This document shows, piece by piece, positions 35,394 to 44,645 of a DNA stretch of 64,000 nt. The notes beneath the pieces are model-generated. The model made no database searches, was not told where the DNA came from, and saw nothing but the letters and a program-made list of their open reading frames with translations. How positions within the stretch are numbered: position 1 is the first letter of the stretch; each line of letters begins with the position of its first letter. Position numbers and translations under genes: made by a program. This stretch comes from CAZCZU01 sp964503475 (GTDB lineage Bacteria; Pseudomonadota; Zetaproteobacteria; Mariprofundales; Mariprofundaceae): contig CAZCZU010000003.1 of NCBI GenBank assembly GCA_964503475.1, positions 33,120 to 97,119 on the forward strand, written 5' to 3'.

Positions 35394-36741
35394 GGATCAG
35401 CTCCCCGCGCAGGGATTGGCCGTATGCCTCGATGATGCGCATCGGCATCACCTGGCCGATCTGGCGCGGCTGTCCTGCGAAATGGACGATCTTGAAGTCG
35501 GGGGTACGCCCCTCCATATCGCCCGGGTTGCGCCCCTCCTTCTCGATCAGTACATCCAGGGTGCGTCCCACCTGCCGCTGCAGTGCCTCGCGGCTCTGCT
35601 CGCGCATCAGGGCGAGCAGCTCCTGCAGGCGCGCGTCCTTCACATGCTCCGGCACATTGTCGCTCGACTTGGAGGCCGGGGTGCCGGGTCGCGGCGAATA
35701 CTTGAAGCAGAAAGCGGAATCGAAATGGACCCGGCGCGCCAGATCCATCGTGGCCTCGAAATCGGCATCGGTTTCACCCGGATAGCCGACGATGAAGTCG
35801 GATGAGAGGGCAAGGTCCGGGCAGTGGTGGCGCAGCTCATCGACCAGGCGCAGGTAGTCGTCGCGCGTGTGGCCGCGGTGCATCGCCTTGAGCATGGCAT
35901 CGGAACCTGACTGCACCGGCAGGTGCAGGTAGGGCATCAGTTGCGGCAGTTCGCCAAAGGCGGCGGCCAGCTCCGGTGTCATCTCCATCGGATGGCTGGT
36001 GGTAAAGCGCAGCCGTTTCAGGCCGTCCAGTCTGGCCACGGCATAGAGCAGGGCGGTGAAATCCCACTCCTCGCCTTCGGGACCCGGGCCGCGGTAGCCG
36101 TTGACGTTCTGGCCCAGCAGGCTGATCTCGACAATGCCGGCCGCGAGCAGTTGGCGGCACTCGTCGAGGATATGGGTCGCCGGGCGCGAAATCTCCGGGC
36201 CGCGCGTATAGGGCACGACACAGAAGGTGCAGAACTTGTCGCACCCCTCCATGATGGTAACGAAGCCCGATATGCCCCGAGTCTCCGGTTTCGGCAGGTG
36301 GTCGAATTTCTCGATCTCCGGCATATCGATGTCGGTGAGGTTGACGCGTTCGCGCCGGATCTGCTTCACCAGCTCCGGCAGCTTGTGGTAGGTCTGGGGG
36401 CCGAATACGAGATCGACATAGGGGGCACGCTTCTGGATGCGTTCACCCTCCTGCTGGCCGACGCAACCGCCGACACCGATGATCATATCCGGACGCTTCT
36501 CCTTGAGCTTACGGTAACGACCGAGCTCCGAATAGACCTTCTCTTCGGCCTTTTCGCGCACCGAGCAGGTGTTCATCAGGATGACATCGGCATCCTCCGG
36601 CGTACCGACAAGGCGCAGCCCATAGGCCTCCTTCATCAGGTCGGCCATACGGGATGAGTCGTACTCATTCATCTGGCAGCCGTAGGTTTTGATAAAGAGC
36701 GTGTCCAGCGACGAGGTGGATGGGGTTGAGTGTGTAGACAT
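35386..36741 (-). CDS. miaB: tRNA-2-methylthio-N6-dimethylallyladenosine synthase MiaB
   Basis: A 451-residue radical-SAM methylthiotransferase acting on A37 of tRNAs. The N-terminal UPF0004 domain has cluster cysteines in FIKTYGCQMNEYDSS, MNTCSVREKAEEK and GVGGCVGQQEGE. The radical-SAM cluster is CDKFCTFCVVPYTRGPE (Cx3Cx2C). A C-terminal TRAM domain follows (VGRTLDVLIEKEGRNPGD). It heads the miaB-ybeZ-ybeY-corC-lnt run. No gene lies in the 60-base gap to smc. Confidence 0.95.
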   Translation of the reverse strand: MSTHSTPSTSSLDTLFIKTYGCQMNEYDSSRMADLMKEAYGLRLVGTPEDADVILMNTCSVREKAEEKVYSELGRYRKLKEKRPDMIIGVGGCVGQQEGERIQKRAPYVDLVFGPQTYHKLPELVKQIRRERVNLTDIDMPEIEKFDHLPKPETRGISGFVTIMEGCDKFCTFCVVPYTRGPEISRPATHILDECRQLLAAGIVEISLLGQNVNGYRGPGPEGEEWDFTALLYAVARLDGLKRLRFTTSHPMEMTPELAAAFGELPQLMPYLHLPVQSGSDAMLKAMHRGHTRDDYLRLVDELRHHCPDLALSSDFIVGYPGETDADFEATMDLARRVHFDSAFCFKYSPRPGTPASKSSDNVPEHVKDARLQELLALMREQSREALQRQVGRTLDVLIEKEGRNPGDMEGRTPDFKIVHFAGQPRQIGQVMPMRIIEAYGQSLRGELILA

Positions 36742-36801
36742 GGAAAGGGCGATTGTAGCGGAAAGGCGCTTACCTCAACAAGCAGTGGCTGAGATGGGGC
36801 C

Positions 36802-39800
36802 TCAGACCGGCAGATTTTCCATGTCGACGGCGACGATGCGCGATACGCCCGGCTCCGGCATCGAGACGCCGATCAGGCGGTCGGCCCGCTGCATGGTGAT
36901 CTTGTTGTGCGAGATGGCCAGGAACTGTACCCGGTCGGAGAGTTCGTGGATCATTTCGCCGAAGCGGCCGACGTTGGCATCGTCGAGTGGCGCATCCACC
37001 TCATCAAGGATACAGAACGGGGCCGGCTTGATCTGGAAGATCGAGAAGACCAGTGCCACGGCCGTCAGCGCCTTTTCACCGCCCGAGAGCAGGGTGATGT
37101 CCTGCAGCCGCTTGCCGGGCGGCTGGGCGATCACCTCGACACCGGCCGTCAGCACGTCGTCGGAATCGAGCTTCAACTCGGCCCGGCCGCCGCCGAACAG
37201 GCGCGGGAAGGTCTTCTGGAACAGGGCATTGGTTTCGTTGAAGACATCACGGAAACGCTGGCGGGTGGTGCGGTCGATGCGGTTGATGGTGTCGGTCAGG
37301 GTGGCGAGGCTCTCTTCCAGATCGCCTGCCTGCTCGGCCAGGAACTGCTCGCGCTCGCTGGCCTCCTTGAATTCGTCGATGGCCAACAGGTTCACAGGGC
37401 CGAAGCGGGCCAGCCGGTCCTCCAGCTCGCGTGCCGTGCGCAGGATCTCCTCGATCTGGTCATCCGGGATATCTTCGCAGCGCTTCAAAAGCTCGGCCGG
37501 GCTGCACTGGCAGCGCTCGCCGATCTCCTCGCCCATGTCCTGCAGGCGCGCCTCTTCGCTGGCCTTGCGCACCTCCACCTTCTGGCGCGCTTCATTGAGC
37601 TGTTGCAGGGCCTGGCGTGCTTCGCGTTCGCCGCGTTCGCTGTTGTGCACCTGCTGCTGCAGGGCATGCCCCTGCTGGCGCAGCTCGTTGAGCTGCTGAT
37701 GCGTGGTCTCGACCTTTTCGGAGGACTCCTGCAACTGCATGTCCAGATCGCTGTGGTCGGCCGACTGGGCGATCTGCTCCTCGGTTTGCTGCAGTTGCTC
37801 GCGATCGCGCTCGACCTGTAGCTGCAGTCGCTCCTGCTCGTGTTGCAGGCGGTCGGTTTCGCGCTGCAGGTTTTCGATGGCCTGTTTGTGCAGGGCCAGG
37901 GCCTGCTCGGCGTTGGCAAGCGTCCCGTTCTCGTGCTGCAGGCGCTGTTCGCACTGCTGCTGTACGGCACTCTGCTCTTCCAGCCGGCCTTGTGCCTCGC
38001 CCAGCCGCTCGCGGTCCATGCCGCCGATGTTCTCCTGCTGCTCTTTCCAGTTGGTGGAGTCGCGTTCCACCGCCTCCAGCTCCTCCTGCAGATGCTGCAG
38101 GCGAGAGGTCAGCGTACCGGCCTCCTCTTCCAGGCGGCGTGCGTGGGCGGCAGCCGACTGCACAGCACTCTTGCTCTCGGTGGCGGCAAGGTGGGCCTGC
38201 TGCCACTGCTGCTGATGGCGGGTGAGTGATTCCTCCTGCTCGGCGACCTGGGCCTCGTTCATCGCCAGCGCCTTTTCGGCCTTGGTCAGAGCGGATTCGG
38301 TTTCATGCAGCTGGCGCTTCAGGCCGAGTCTGCGGGCGGTGTGGCTCTGGGCCGGCGGAATGAGCCAGCCATCATGCTCCAGGCGCCAGCCGTCACGACT
38401 GACCAGACAGCCCTGGGGTGGCGGAGTGGCGGAGAAGATGTCGTCGCACAGCTCGACATGAGCGAACATGCCGTGCAGCGGGTGGGCCGCATCGAGGCCA
38501 ATGGCAGCGGAGAGGCTGTTGCCGTTCGGTTTCTGGCGATTGAGCTGCGGGGCATGCCAGGCCACGGGAGCACTGCTTGCTTCGCTGCAGTAGTCGCGCC
38601 ATGTGCCGAGATCGCCGCCGGCGATGCTGGCATCGGCGGCACGGCCCCGAAGGGCGGCGGCGACGGCCTGCTCCATCCCCTCCGGTACCTGCAGCGATTC
38701 GTCGACCCAGACCGCTCCCCGGGCACGCATCTGCTCACGCAGGGATTCCGGCATATCCTGCTGTTGCAGCTGGGCGCGCAGCTCCTGGGCCTGGCCGCGC
38801 AGGCTGCGTACGGCCTGCTCACTTTCGGCGCGTGCCGCTGCAGCCTGCTGACCGGCGGCACGGCAGCTATCCAGCGCCTGTTGTGCAGCTTCCAGCGCCT
38901 CTTCGGCCTGCTGCTGGCGCAGTTCGGCCTCCTCCTGCAGATGGAGCGCCTCATCCTTTTGCGCCTCGATGGTGGCGGCCCGCTCACGGGCATCGTTCAA
39001 TTGCGCCTCGACGGTGGCCCGGCGCTGGGTGAGCCGTTGCAGGGCAGCATCCGCCTGCTGGCGTCGTTTTTCGATGTTGTCGAATTCGCTGCGCAGGCGC
39101 TCGTATTCGGAGAAGAGTTCATCGCGCCGCAGGCGTGCCTGGGCCAGGGCGGTGCGTGCCTGCTCGACCGCTTCGGCGGCATGGCTGCGCCGCTCCTGCA
39201 GCTCGGCATCGTCGCGCCCCTCAAGCTGGAGCTTAAGCTCCTCCAGCTCCTGTCCGACCTGCAGGTGGCGACCGCCGGTCTCCTCGATGCGCTGGCGCAG
39301 GCCTTCCCGCCGCTCGGAGAGCAGGCGCCGTTCGCCGGCCAGGCGCTCGGCCTGTTGCTGCAGTTCGGCCCGGCGGCGTTCGGCCTCGCGCAGGGCATCC
39401 TGGGAGGCCTGGGCCTCCGATTCGTGATCGACCATGGCGCGGCGTGCCTGGCTGAGCAGGCGCTCGGCCCGGGTGTGCTGGCCGGTTGCCTCTTCCATGC
39501 GTCCGGCCGCTTCCGCCAGTTCCCGGGCGATGGCGGCGACCTGCGCCTGCTGCTGGCGGTAGCGGATGCCGTAGGCCTTGGCCTGTACTTCGGCACTCTC
39601 CTCCTGCATCGCCTTGAAGCGTTCGGCACGCGAGGCCTGCTGGCGCAGGCTGCGGCACTGCGAGCGCACCTCTTCCAGAAGGTCGGTGGCGCGCTCCAGA
39701 TTCTGGCGCGTGCTGTTCATCTTGCGCTCGGCCTCACGCCGGCGGGCACGGTACTTCATCACACCGGCGGCCTCTTCGAGCAGCAGGCGGCGCTCCTCGG

Positions 39801-40269
39801 GCTTGGAGGTGATCATGCGGGCGATCGCACCCTGTTCGACGATGGCGTAGGCGCGGGTGGAGATGCCGGTATCGAGGAAGAGATCGACGATATCCTTCAG
39901 GCGTACCATCTTGCCGTTGATGAAGGCATCCGAGCCACCATCGCGAGTGAGGCGGCGGCGGATACGGATCTCGTTCATCTCATGGTAGGGGCTCGGTAGC
40001 TGCCCTTTCTCGATGGCAAAGGTGAGTTCGACGTCGCAGACGGCAACCGGCGGGCGGCTGTCCGAACCCTGGAAGATCAGGTCATCCATGACGCCGCCGC
40101 GCAGATGTTTGGCCGAGTGCTCGCCCAGTACCCAGCGGATGGCGTCAACAATGTTCGATTTACCGCAGCCATTGGGGCCGACGATCGAGGTGATACCCTT
40201 ACCGATATCGATCCTGACCGGATCGACGAAGGACTTGAAACCGGAGAGTTCGACCCGCTTCAGTCTCAT
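36802..40269 (-). CDS. smc: Chromosome segregation protein SMC
   Basis: A 1155-residue SMC ATPase. Walker A is SIVGPNGCGKSNIVDAIRW. Long coiled coils rich in Gln/Glu/Arg/Leu surround a hinge at about residues 520-640. The C-terminal head has LLSGGEKALTAVALVFS (signature) and FCILDEVDAPLDDANV (Walker B). It compacts and segregates the chromosome with ScpA/ScpB, which are not in the window. Its stop region overlaps nothing; its start overlaps the end of the fetB-like gene by four bases. Confidence 0.96.
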   Translation of the reverse strand: MRLKRVELSGFKSFVDPVRIDIGKGITSIVGPNGCGKSNIVDAIRWVLGEHSAKHLRGGVMDDLIFQGSDSRPPVAVCDVELTFAIEKGQLPSPYHEMNEIRIRRRLTRDGGSDAFINGKMVRLKDIVDLFLDTGISTRAYAIVEQGAIARMITSKPEERRLLLEEAAGVMKYRARRREAERKMNSTRQNLERATDLLEEVRSQCRSLRQQASRAERFKAMQEESAEVQAKAYGIRYRQQQAQVAAIARELAEAAGRMEEATGQHTRAERLLSQARRAMVDHESEAQASQDALREAERRRAELQQQAERLAGERRLLSERREGLRQRIEETGGRHLQVGQELEELKLQLEGRDDAELQERRSHAAEAVEQARTALAQARLRRDELFSEYERLRSEFDNIEKRRQQADAALQRLTQRRATVEAQLNDARERAATIEAQKDEALHLQEEAELRQQQAEEALEAAQQALDSCRAAGQQAAAARAESEQAVRSLRGQAQELRAQLQQQDMPESLREQMRARGAVWVDESLQVPEGMEQAVAAALRGRAADASIAGGDLGTWRDYCSEASSAPVAWHAPQLNRQKPNGNSLSAAIGLDAAHPLHGMFAHVELCDDIFSATPPPQGCLVSRDGWRLEHDGWLIPPAQSHTARRLGLKRQLHETESALTKAEKALAMNEAQVAEQEESLTRHQQQWQQAHLAATESKSAVQSAAAHARRLEEEAGTLTSRLQHLQEELEAVERDSTNWKEQQENIGGMDRERLGEAQGRLEEQSAVQQQCEQRLQHENGTLANAEQALALHKQAIENLQRETDRLQHEQERLQLQVERDREQLQQTEEQIAQSADHSDLDMQLQESSEKVETTHQQLNELRQQGHALQQQVHNSERGEREARQALQQLNEARQKVEVRKASEEARLQDMGEEIGERCQCSPAELLKRCEDIPDDQIEEILRTARELEDRLARFGPVNLLAIDEFKEASEREQFLAEQAGDLEESLATLTDTINRIDRTTRQRFRDVFNETNALFQKTFPRLFGGGRAELKLDSDDVLTAGVEVIAQPPGKRLQDITLLSGGEKALTAVALVFSIFQIKPAPFCILDEVDAPLDDANVGRFGEMIHELSDRVQFLAISHNKITMQRADRLIGVSMPEPGVSRIVAVDMENLPV

Positions 40270-40946
40270 GCGCTGGCTCGCTTGAGCCGGTTAAGGGTGC
40301 TGTGGGCAACCACACAGGCGACCAGGGCGGAAGCGACCACCATGTAGAGCACCACCAGCTGTGCGCTGGCGGCGGCAATAGGCGAGGCGCCGGCCAGAAT
40401 CATGCCGACAAAGATGCCCGGAAGATGAACCAGGCCGACTACGCGCAGGGTATCCACAGGGGGGATCATGGCAGCACGGACGCTGCTGTTAAAGTCATGA
40501 TCGGCGGCGATGCGATCGAGCATCAGCGAGACGATGTTCATGGCGTTGGCCACCACCATGCTGGCCAGTGGGATCAGCGTGCGTGTTTCGCCGCTGATGG
40601 CACCGGAAAAGACCAGCCACGGCAGTGTGGCGAGACAGCCGGCAGCCAGCCCCGTAAAGGCGGCCAGCCAGGCGTGGTTGGTCTCCGGGTAGTGGCCGGC
40701 GCTGATGCGCGAGGCGATCAGGCAGAGCAGCAGGATGATGCCGACCTGGGCCGCCAGCTGCTGCAGGCCGAAGATCAGATGCAGCACGGAGGCGATCACC
40801 AGCAGCTGTACCAGGCCGCGCAATGAGGCAAATAGCATTTTGCGGCTGACATCCAGTCGCTGCTGCCAGGCCCAGGCGGAGGCTGCGGCCAGCAGCAGCC
40901 AGGCTGCCAGCAGGCCGGTCAGCGTATCCGCATCGGGCAGTTGCAT
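40266..40946 (-). CDS. FetB/UPF0014-type ABC transporter permease
   Basis: A 226-residue, highly hydrophobic protein with about six membrane segments and the UPF0014 pattern: FASLRGLVQLLVIASVLHLIF, PLASMVVANAMNIVSLMLDR, MIPPVDTLRVVGLVHLPG and GMILAGASPIAAASAQLVVLYM. E. coli FetAB exports iron. The partner ATPase gene fetA is not adjacent, and the protein is somewhat shorter than E. coli FetB. It lies between glyS and smc. Confidence 0.82.
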   Translation of the reverse strand: MQLPDADTLTGLLAAWLLLAAASAWAWQQRLDVSRKMLFASLRGLVQLLVIASVLHLIFGLQQLAAQVGIILLLCLIASRISAGHYPETNHAWLAAFTGLAAGCLATLPWLVFSGAISGETRTLIPLASMVVANAMNIVSLMLDRIAADHDFNSSVRAAMIPPVDTLRVVGLVHLPGIFVGMILAGASPIAAASAQLVVLYMVVASALVACVVAHSTLNRLKRASA

Positions 40947-43034
40947 CTATAGCCGGGAGATATCGGCGAGGCCCAGGAAAAGGGCGCGCAGGCGGGCCAG
41001 CAGGGCCAGGCGGTTATCGCGCACCTTCTCATCCTCGCACATCACCATGACGTCGTCGAAGAAGGTATCCACCGGCTCGCGTAGCGTGGCCAGAACTTCC
41101 AGCATCTGCTTCGGATCATTCGGCTCGATGGCATGCTCCGCCTTGACCAGCATGGCGAAGAGGTGCTTCTCGGCCTCGTGCTCGAAAAGCGGTGCGCGCA
41201 CACTCTCATTCGGCGCCGCATTCTTCTTCAGGATATTGGCGATGCGCTTGTTGGCCGCAGCCACCGCCTGGCCGACTTCGGAATCGGCGAAGCTGGTCAG
41301 CAGGTGCGCCACCTCCAGGTGGCGGTGCAGCGGCCGCTCCGAATGCACGGCCAGGGTCGCCTCAAGGGCCGAGCGGGAGACGCTGAAGTGACCGTGCATG
41401 GCAAACATGCGCTCCAGGATGAACATGTAGACCGCTTTCTTGGTCTCCGGCGAGATGGTGATGGTCACACGTTGCTGGTTCCACTGCTTGGCCGATTCGT
41501 TGATCAGTGAGGCGAGCGAATGCTCGATCGGTGTCAGCGGGTCGGTGAGCAGGCGGATGACGCCGATGGCGGCCCGGCGCAGGCCGTAAGGATCGGCGCT
41601 GGCGCTCGGGATTTTACCGAGATGGAAGTAACCGAGCAGTTTGTCGATGCGCTCGGCGATGGCGATGATGCGCGCCTCGTTCGATTCGGGCAGGGCATCC
41701 TCGGCGCCGGTCGGCTGGTAGTGCTCGGCGATGGCCGTGGCGACGGCCTCCGGCTCCTTCTGCATGCGGGCATAGACGCCGCCCATGTAGCCCTGCAGTT
41801 CCGGAAACTCGTAGACAAGCCCCGTGGTCAGGTCCGATTTACACAGGTAGGCGGCGCGCTGGGCCATGTTCGGGTCGGCCCCGACGGCGGCAGCCATGTC
41901 CATGACGAAGCCGCGCAGGCGACGTACCTGGTCGCCGACCATGCCCAGCCCCTCCTGGAAGACGACCTCGTTGAGCTTCTCGACGCGGGCATCGAGCGAC
42001 TCTTTCGGATCGCGGTCGAAGTAGAAGGCGGCATCGGCCAGGCGCGCATTGACCACGCGTGCGTTGCCCTCGGCCACTTTCTCGGGCTCTTTCGATTCGA
42101 TGTTGGCCACGGCAAAGAAGCGGTTGGAGAGGTTGCCCTCGCTATCCACGGTGGTGAAGCAGCGCTGGTGGCTCTTCAGGGTGATGCGGATGGCCTCTTC
42201 CGGCAGGCGCAGGAACTCCGGCTGGAATTCGCACAGCACCGGCACCGGCCATTCGGTCAGGTCGGTCACCTCATCAATCAGTTCCGGGTCGTCGTAGATG
42301 GTCAGGCCCGCCCCGGAGGCCAGGCGCTCCATCTCATCCACGATATGTTGCCGGCGCTCGGCGCGGTTGGCGCGCACATGTTTTTTCATCAGCCAGGCGA
42401 AGGGATCGTTGATGGCCAGCATGCCTTTGCCGCCCAGGATGCGGTGGCCGAAACTGCGCTTGTCGCTGGCAACGCCGGCGAACTCGAACGGAATGATGTC
42501 GTTGCCGAGGCGGGCGACGATCCAGCGGATCGGACGGATGAAGCCCTCGTCGCGCCCTTCGCCATCCTTCCAGCGCATCTGTTTCGGGCATGGCAGCTGG
42601 CGCAGCAGTCCCGGCATCGCCTCGGCAATGATATCGGTGACCGCACGGCCTTCGCGGTGCACCACGGCTTTCATGTAGCGCCCTTTGCCGTCGCCTTTAT
42701 CCTCGAGTGAGAAGGCATCCAGTTCGAGTCCCTGCTTTTTGGCAAAGCCCTCAGCCGCTTTGGTCGGGGCACCATTGGCATCGAAGGCAACCTTCTCCGG
42801 CGGGCCCCAGATGACTTCGTCGCGATCCGCCTGGCGGAGCGGGCAGTTCGGATGCTGCAGCAGCAGGCGGCGCGGGGTGGAGCCGAGATTCATCGGTAGC
42901 TCCAGCGCGATATCGTGGCTCTGCAGCAGGTCGATCAGCATGACGGCCAGGGCATCGGTGAGATGCTGCGGCAGTCCGGCCGGAATCTCCTCGACACCGA
43001 TTTCGATCAGCAGCGGTTTAGTCTCGATGCTCAT
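40947..43034 (-). CDS. glyS: Glycyl-tRNA synthetase beta subunit
   Basis: A 695-residue subunit of the alpha2beta2 glycyl-tRNA synthetase: LLIEIGVEEIPAGLPQHL at the start, KDGEGRDEGFIRPIRWIVAR, ILGGKGMLAINDPF, DLTEWPVPVLCEFQPEFLRLPEE and a C-terminal anticodon-binding-like domain (FFDDVMVMCEDEKVRDNRLALL). It starts on the glyQ stop (ATGA). Confidence 0.96.
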   Translation of the reverse strand: MSIETKPLLIEIGVEEIPAGLPQHLTDALAVMLIDLLQSHDIALELPMNLGSTPRRLLLQHPNCPLRQADRDEVIWGPPEKVAFDANGAPTKAAEGFAKKQGLELDAFSLEDKGDGKGRYMKAVVHREGRAVTDIIAEAMPGLLRQLPCPKQMRWKDGEGRDEGFIRPIRWIVARLGNDIIPFEFAGVASDKRSFGHRILGGKGMLAINDPFAWLMKKHVRANRAERRQHIVDEMERLASGAGLTIYDDPELIDEVTDLTEWPVPVLCEFQPEFLRLPEEAIRITLKSHQRCFTTVDSEGNLSNRFFAVANIESKEPEKVAEGNARVVNARLADAAFYFDRDPKESLDARVEKLNEVVFQEGLGMVGDQVRRLRGFVMDMAAAVGADPNMAQRAAYLCKSDLTTGLVYEFPELQGYMGGVYARMQKEPEAVATAIAEHYQPTGAEDALPESNEARIIAIAERIDKLLGYFHLGKIPSASADPYGLRRAAIGVIRLLTDPLTPIEHSLASLINESAKQWNQQRVTITISPETKKAVYMFILERMFAMHGHFSVSRSALEATLAVHSERPLHRHLEVAHLLTSFADSEVGQAVAAANKRIANILKKNAAPNESVRAPLFEHEAEKHLFAMLVKAEHAIEPNDPKQMLEVLATLREPVDTFFDDVMVMCEDEKVRDNRLALLARLRALFLGLADISRL

Positions 43035-43888
43035 TGGTCCACCCCCGCATAGGCACGTGCCACGGTGCGGGCAAGACCCCGCACCCGACCGATGAAGCGC
43101 TGGCGTTCGGCCACCGAGATGGCGCCGCGGGCATCGAGCAGGTTGAAGGCGTGCGAAGCTTTCATCACCTCTTCATAGGCGGGCAGGACCAGGTTCTTTT
43201 CGGTCAGGCGTTTGCATTCGCCTTCGGCGCGGTCGAACTGCTCGTGCAGCCAGCCGGTATCCGCCTCGTCGAAGTTGTAGGTCGAGTACTCCACCTCGTT
43301 GCGGTGGAAGACCTCGCCGTAGGTCACTTTTTTGCCATCCGGCGTCTCGACCCAGGTGAGGTCGAAGACATTTTCCACGCCCTGCAGGTACATGGCCAGG
43401 CGCTCAAGGCCATAGGTGATCTCGCCCGGTGTGCGCGAAAGCTCGACGCTGCCGACCTGCTGGAAATAGGTGAACTGGGTGATCTCCATGCCGTTGAGCC
43501 ATACCTCCCAGCCCAGACCCCAGGCGCCGAGGGTGGGGGATTCCCAGTCGTCCTCGACGAAACGGATGTCGTGCACCTTGGTGTCGATGCCGATCTTCTT
43601 CAGCGAGCCGAGATAGAGATCGAGGATATCGGCCGGAGCCGGTTTCAGGATGACCTGGAACTGATAATAGTGCTGCAGGCGGTTCGGGTTTTCGCCGTAG
43701 CGGCCGTCGGTCGGGCGGCGGCAGGGTTGTACGTAGGCGGTGCGCCAGTCCTTATCGTCCAGCACGCGCAGGAAGGTGGCGGGGTGGAAGGTGCCGGCCC
43801 CCATCTGCGAATCGAAGGGTTGCTGCACCACGCAGCCCTGCGCTGCCCAGTAGCGTTGCAGTGTCAGTATCAGTTCCTGAAAAGTCAC
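43031..43888 (-). CDS. glyQ: Glycyl-tRNA synthetase alpha subunit
   Basis: A 285-residue class II synthetase catalytic subunit: ILTLQRYWAAQGCVVQQPFD, MGAGTFHPATFLRVL, YVQPCRRPTDGRYGENPNRL and YGLERLAMYLQGV. A GTG at 43888 is proposed as start because the protein then begins MTFQELILTLQRYW, like other GlyQ proteins; the frame stays open upstream but without homology. It is divergent from the cNMP-binding gene, with a 149-base gap that must hold both promoters. Confidence 0.95.
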   Translation of the reverse strand: MTFQELILTLQRYWAAQGCVVQQPFDSQMGAGTFHPATFLRVLDDKDWRTAYVQPCRRPTDGRYGENPNRLQHYYQFQVILKPAPADILDLYLGSLKKIGIDTKVHDIRFVEDDWESPTLGAWGLGWEVWLNGMEITQFTYFQQVGSVELSRTPGEITYGLERLAMYLQGVENVFDLTWVETPDGKKVTYGEVFHRNEVEYSTYNFDEADTGWLHEQFDRAEGECKRLTEKNLVLPAYEEVMKASHAFNLLDARGAISVAERQRFIGRVRGLARTVARAYAGVDQ

Positions 43889-44037
43889 GTCGGCCTGGCT
43901 CCAGTGTGGAAATAAGTCCACGAAGCTTAGGCAAATGCGTCCTGATGGCAAACGAAGCCTGCCGGGTGACCCCAGTCACTGAAAGGAAATGTTTCCAGAT
44001 TAAGTTGTCAGTCGATATTCTCAATGGCGAGAGGACC

Positions 44038-44520
44038 ATGGCTATGGAGAAAATAGATTTTGACTGGCTCGAAGAGCACGTGTTTCACCGCACGCTCGAG
44101 TACGGCGAGAAGTCGGTACTGGAGCAGATGGTGCGTATCGAGCAGTACCGGAAGAATGACTGCATTATTCGCGAGGGCGAGGAGGTCGATGGCCTGTTTC
44201 TGCTGCGCGAGGGCGGCGTGGCGATTTCGCATGCCAGCCATGGCGAGAAGATTCGCGTCGGCGAGTTGCACGAAGGCGCGCAGCTGGGCGATATGTCGCT
44301 GTTTGATGCCGGGCCTGCCAGTGCCACGGTCACTGCACTCGGCGACTGCGTTATTTTCCGCCTGCCGGCCAAGGCAATGGCGCACCTGCTGGCCTATCGC
44401 CGCGAACTGGCCCGCGATATTATGATGAATACCATTCGCCAGCTCTCATCGGCTCTGCGCCAGATGAATCAGTTCAATGCCTATGCGCACCAGTACATGC
44501 AGCAGGGGCAGCGGGTCTGA
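44038..44520 (+). CDS. Standalone cyclic-nucleotide-binding domain protein
   Basis: A 160-residue protein with one cNMP-binding beta-roll: KNDCIIREGEEVDGLFLLREG, a glycine-bounded HEGAQLGDMSLFDAGPASATVTAL segment as the phosphate-binding cassette, then ALGDCVIFRLP and a helical tail. No HTH follows, so it is not a CRP-type activator. In the cassette, a canonical arginine is replaced by Pro-Ala-Ser-Ala, so cAMP binding is doubtful. The ATG at 44038 has a GAGAGGA site upstream; longer readings run back into the glyQ leader. Confidence 0.82.
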   Translation: MAMEKIDFDWLEEHVFHRTLEYGEKSVLEQMVRIEQYRKNDCIIREGEEVDGLFLLREGGVAISHASHGEKIRVGELHEGAQLGDMSLFDAGPASATVTALGDCVIFRLPAKAMAHLLAYRRELARDIMMNTIRQLSSALRQMNQFNAYAHQYMQQGQRV

Positions 44521-44645
44521 GTTGCGATGAATGGTTGTCTGATTCGGTGGCCGCAGGATGCGGCCATCGTTCGTTATGGCGGGCTTGCAGTCTGCGAGCA
44601 CGGGTTTAGCTTGGGACAGACGGATTTACGGGAGGCAGTCAAGTC

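Noticed and set aside
38305..39999. 564-codon open frame on the + strand opposite smc
   Set aside because: It is antisense to SMC coiled coils; the GC-rich codon bias removes stops in this frame.
44548..44566. Terminator after the cNMP-binding gene
   Set aside because: TGGCCGC/GCGGCCA forms a 7-bp stem but no T-run follows; too weak to call.
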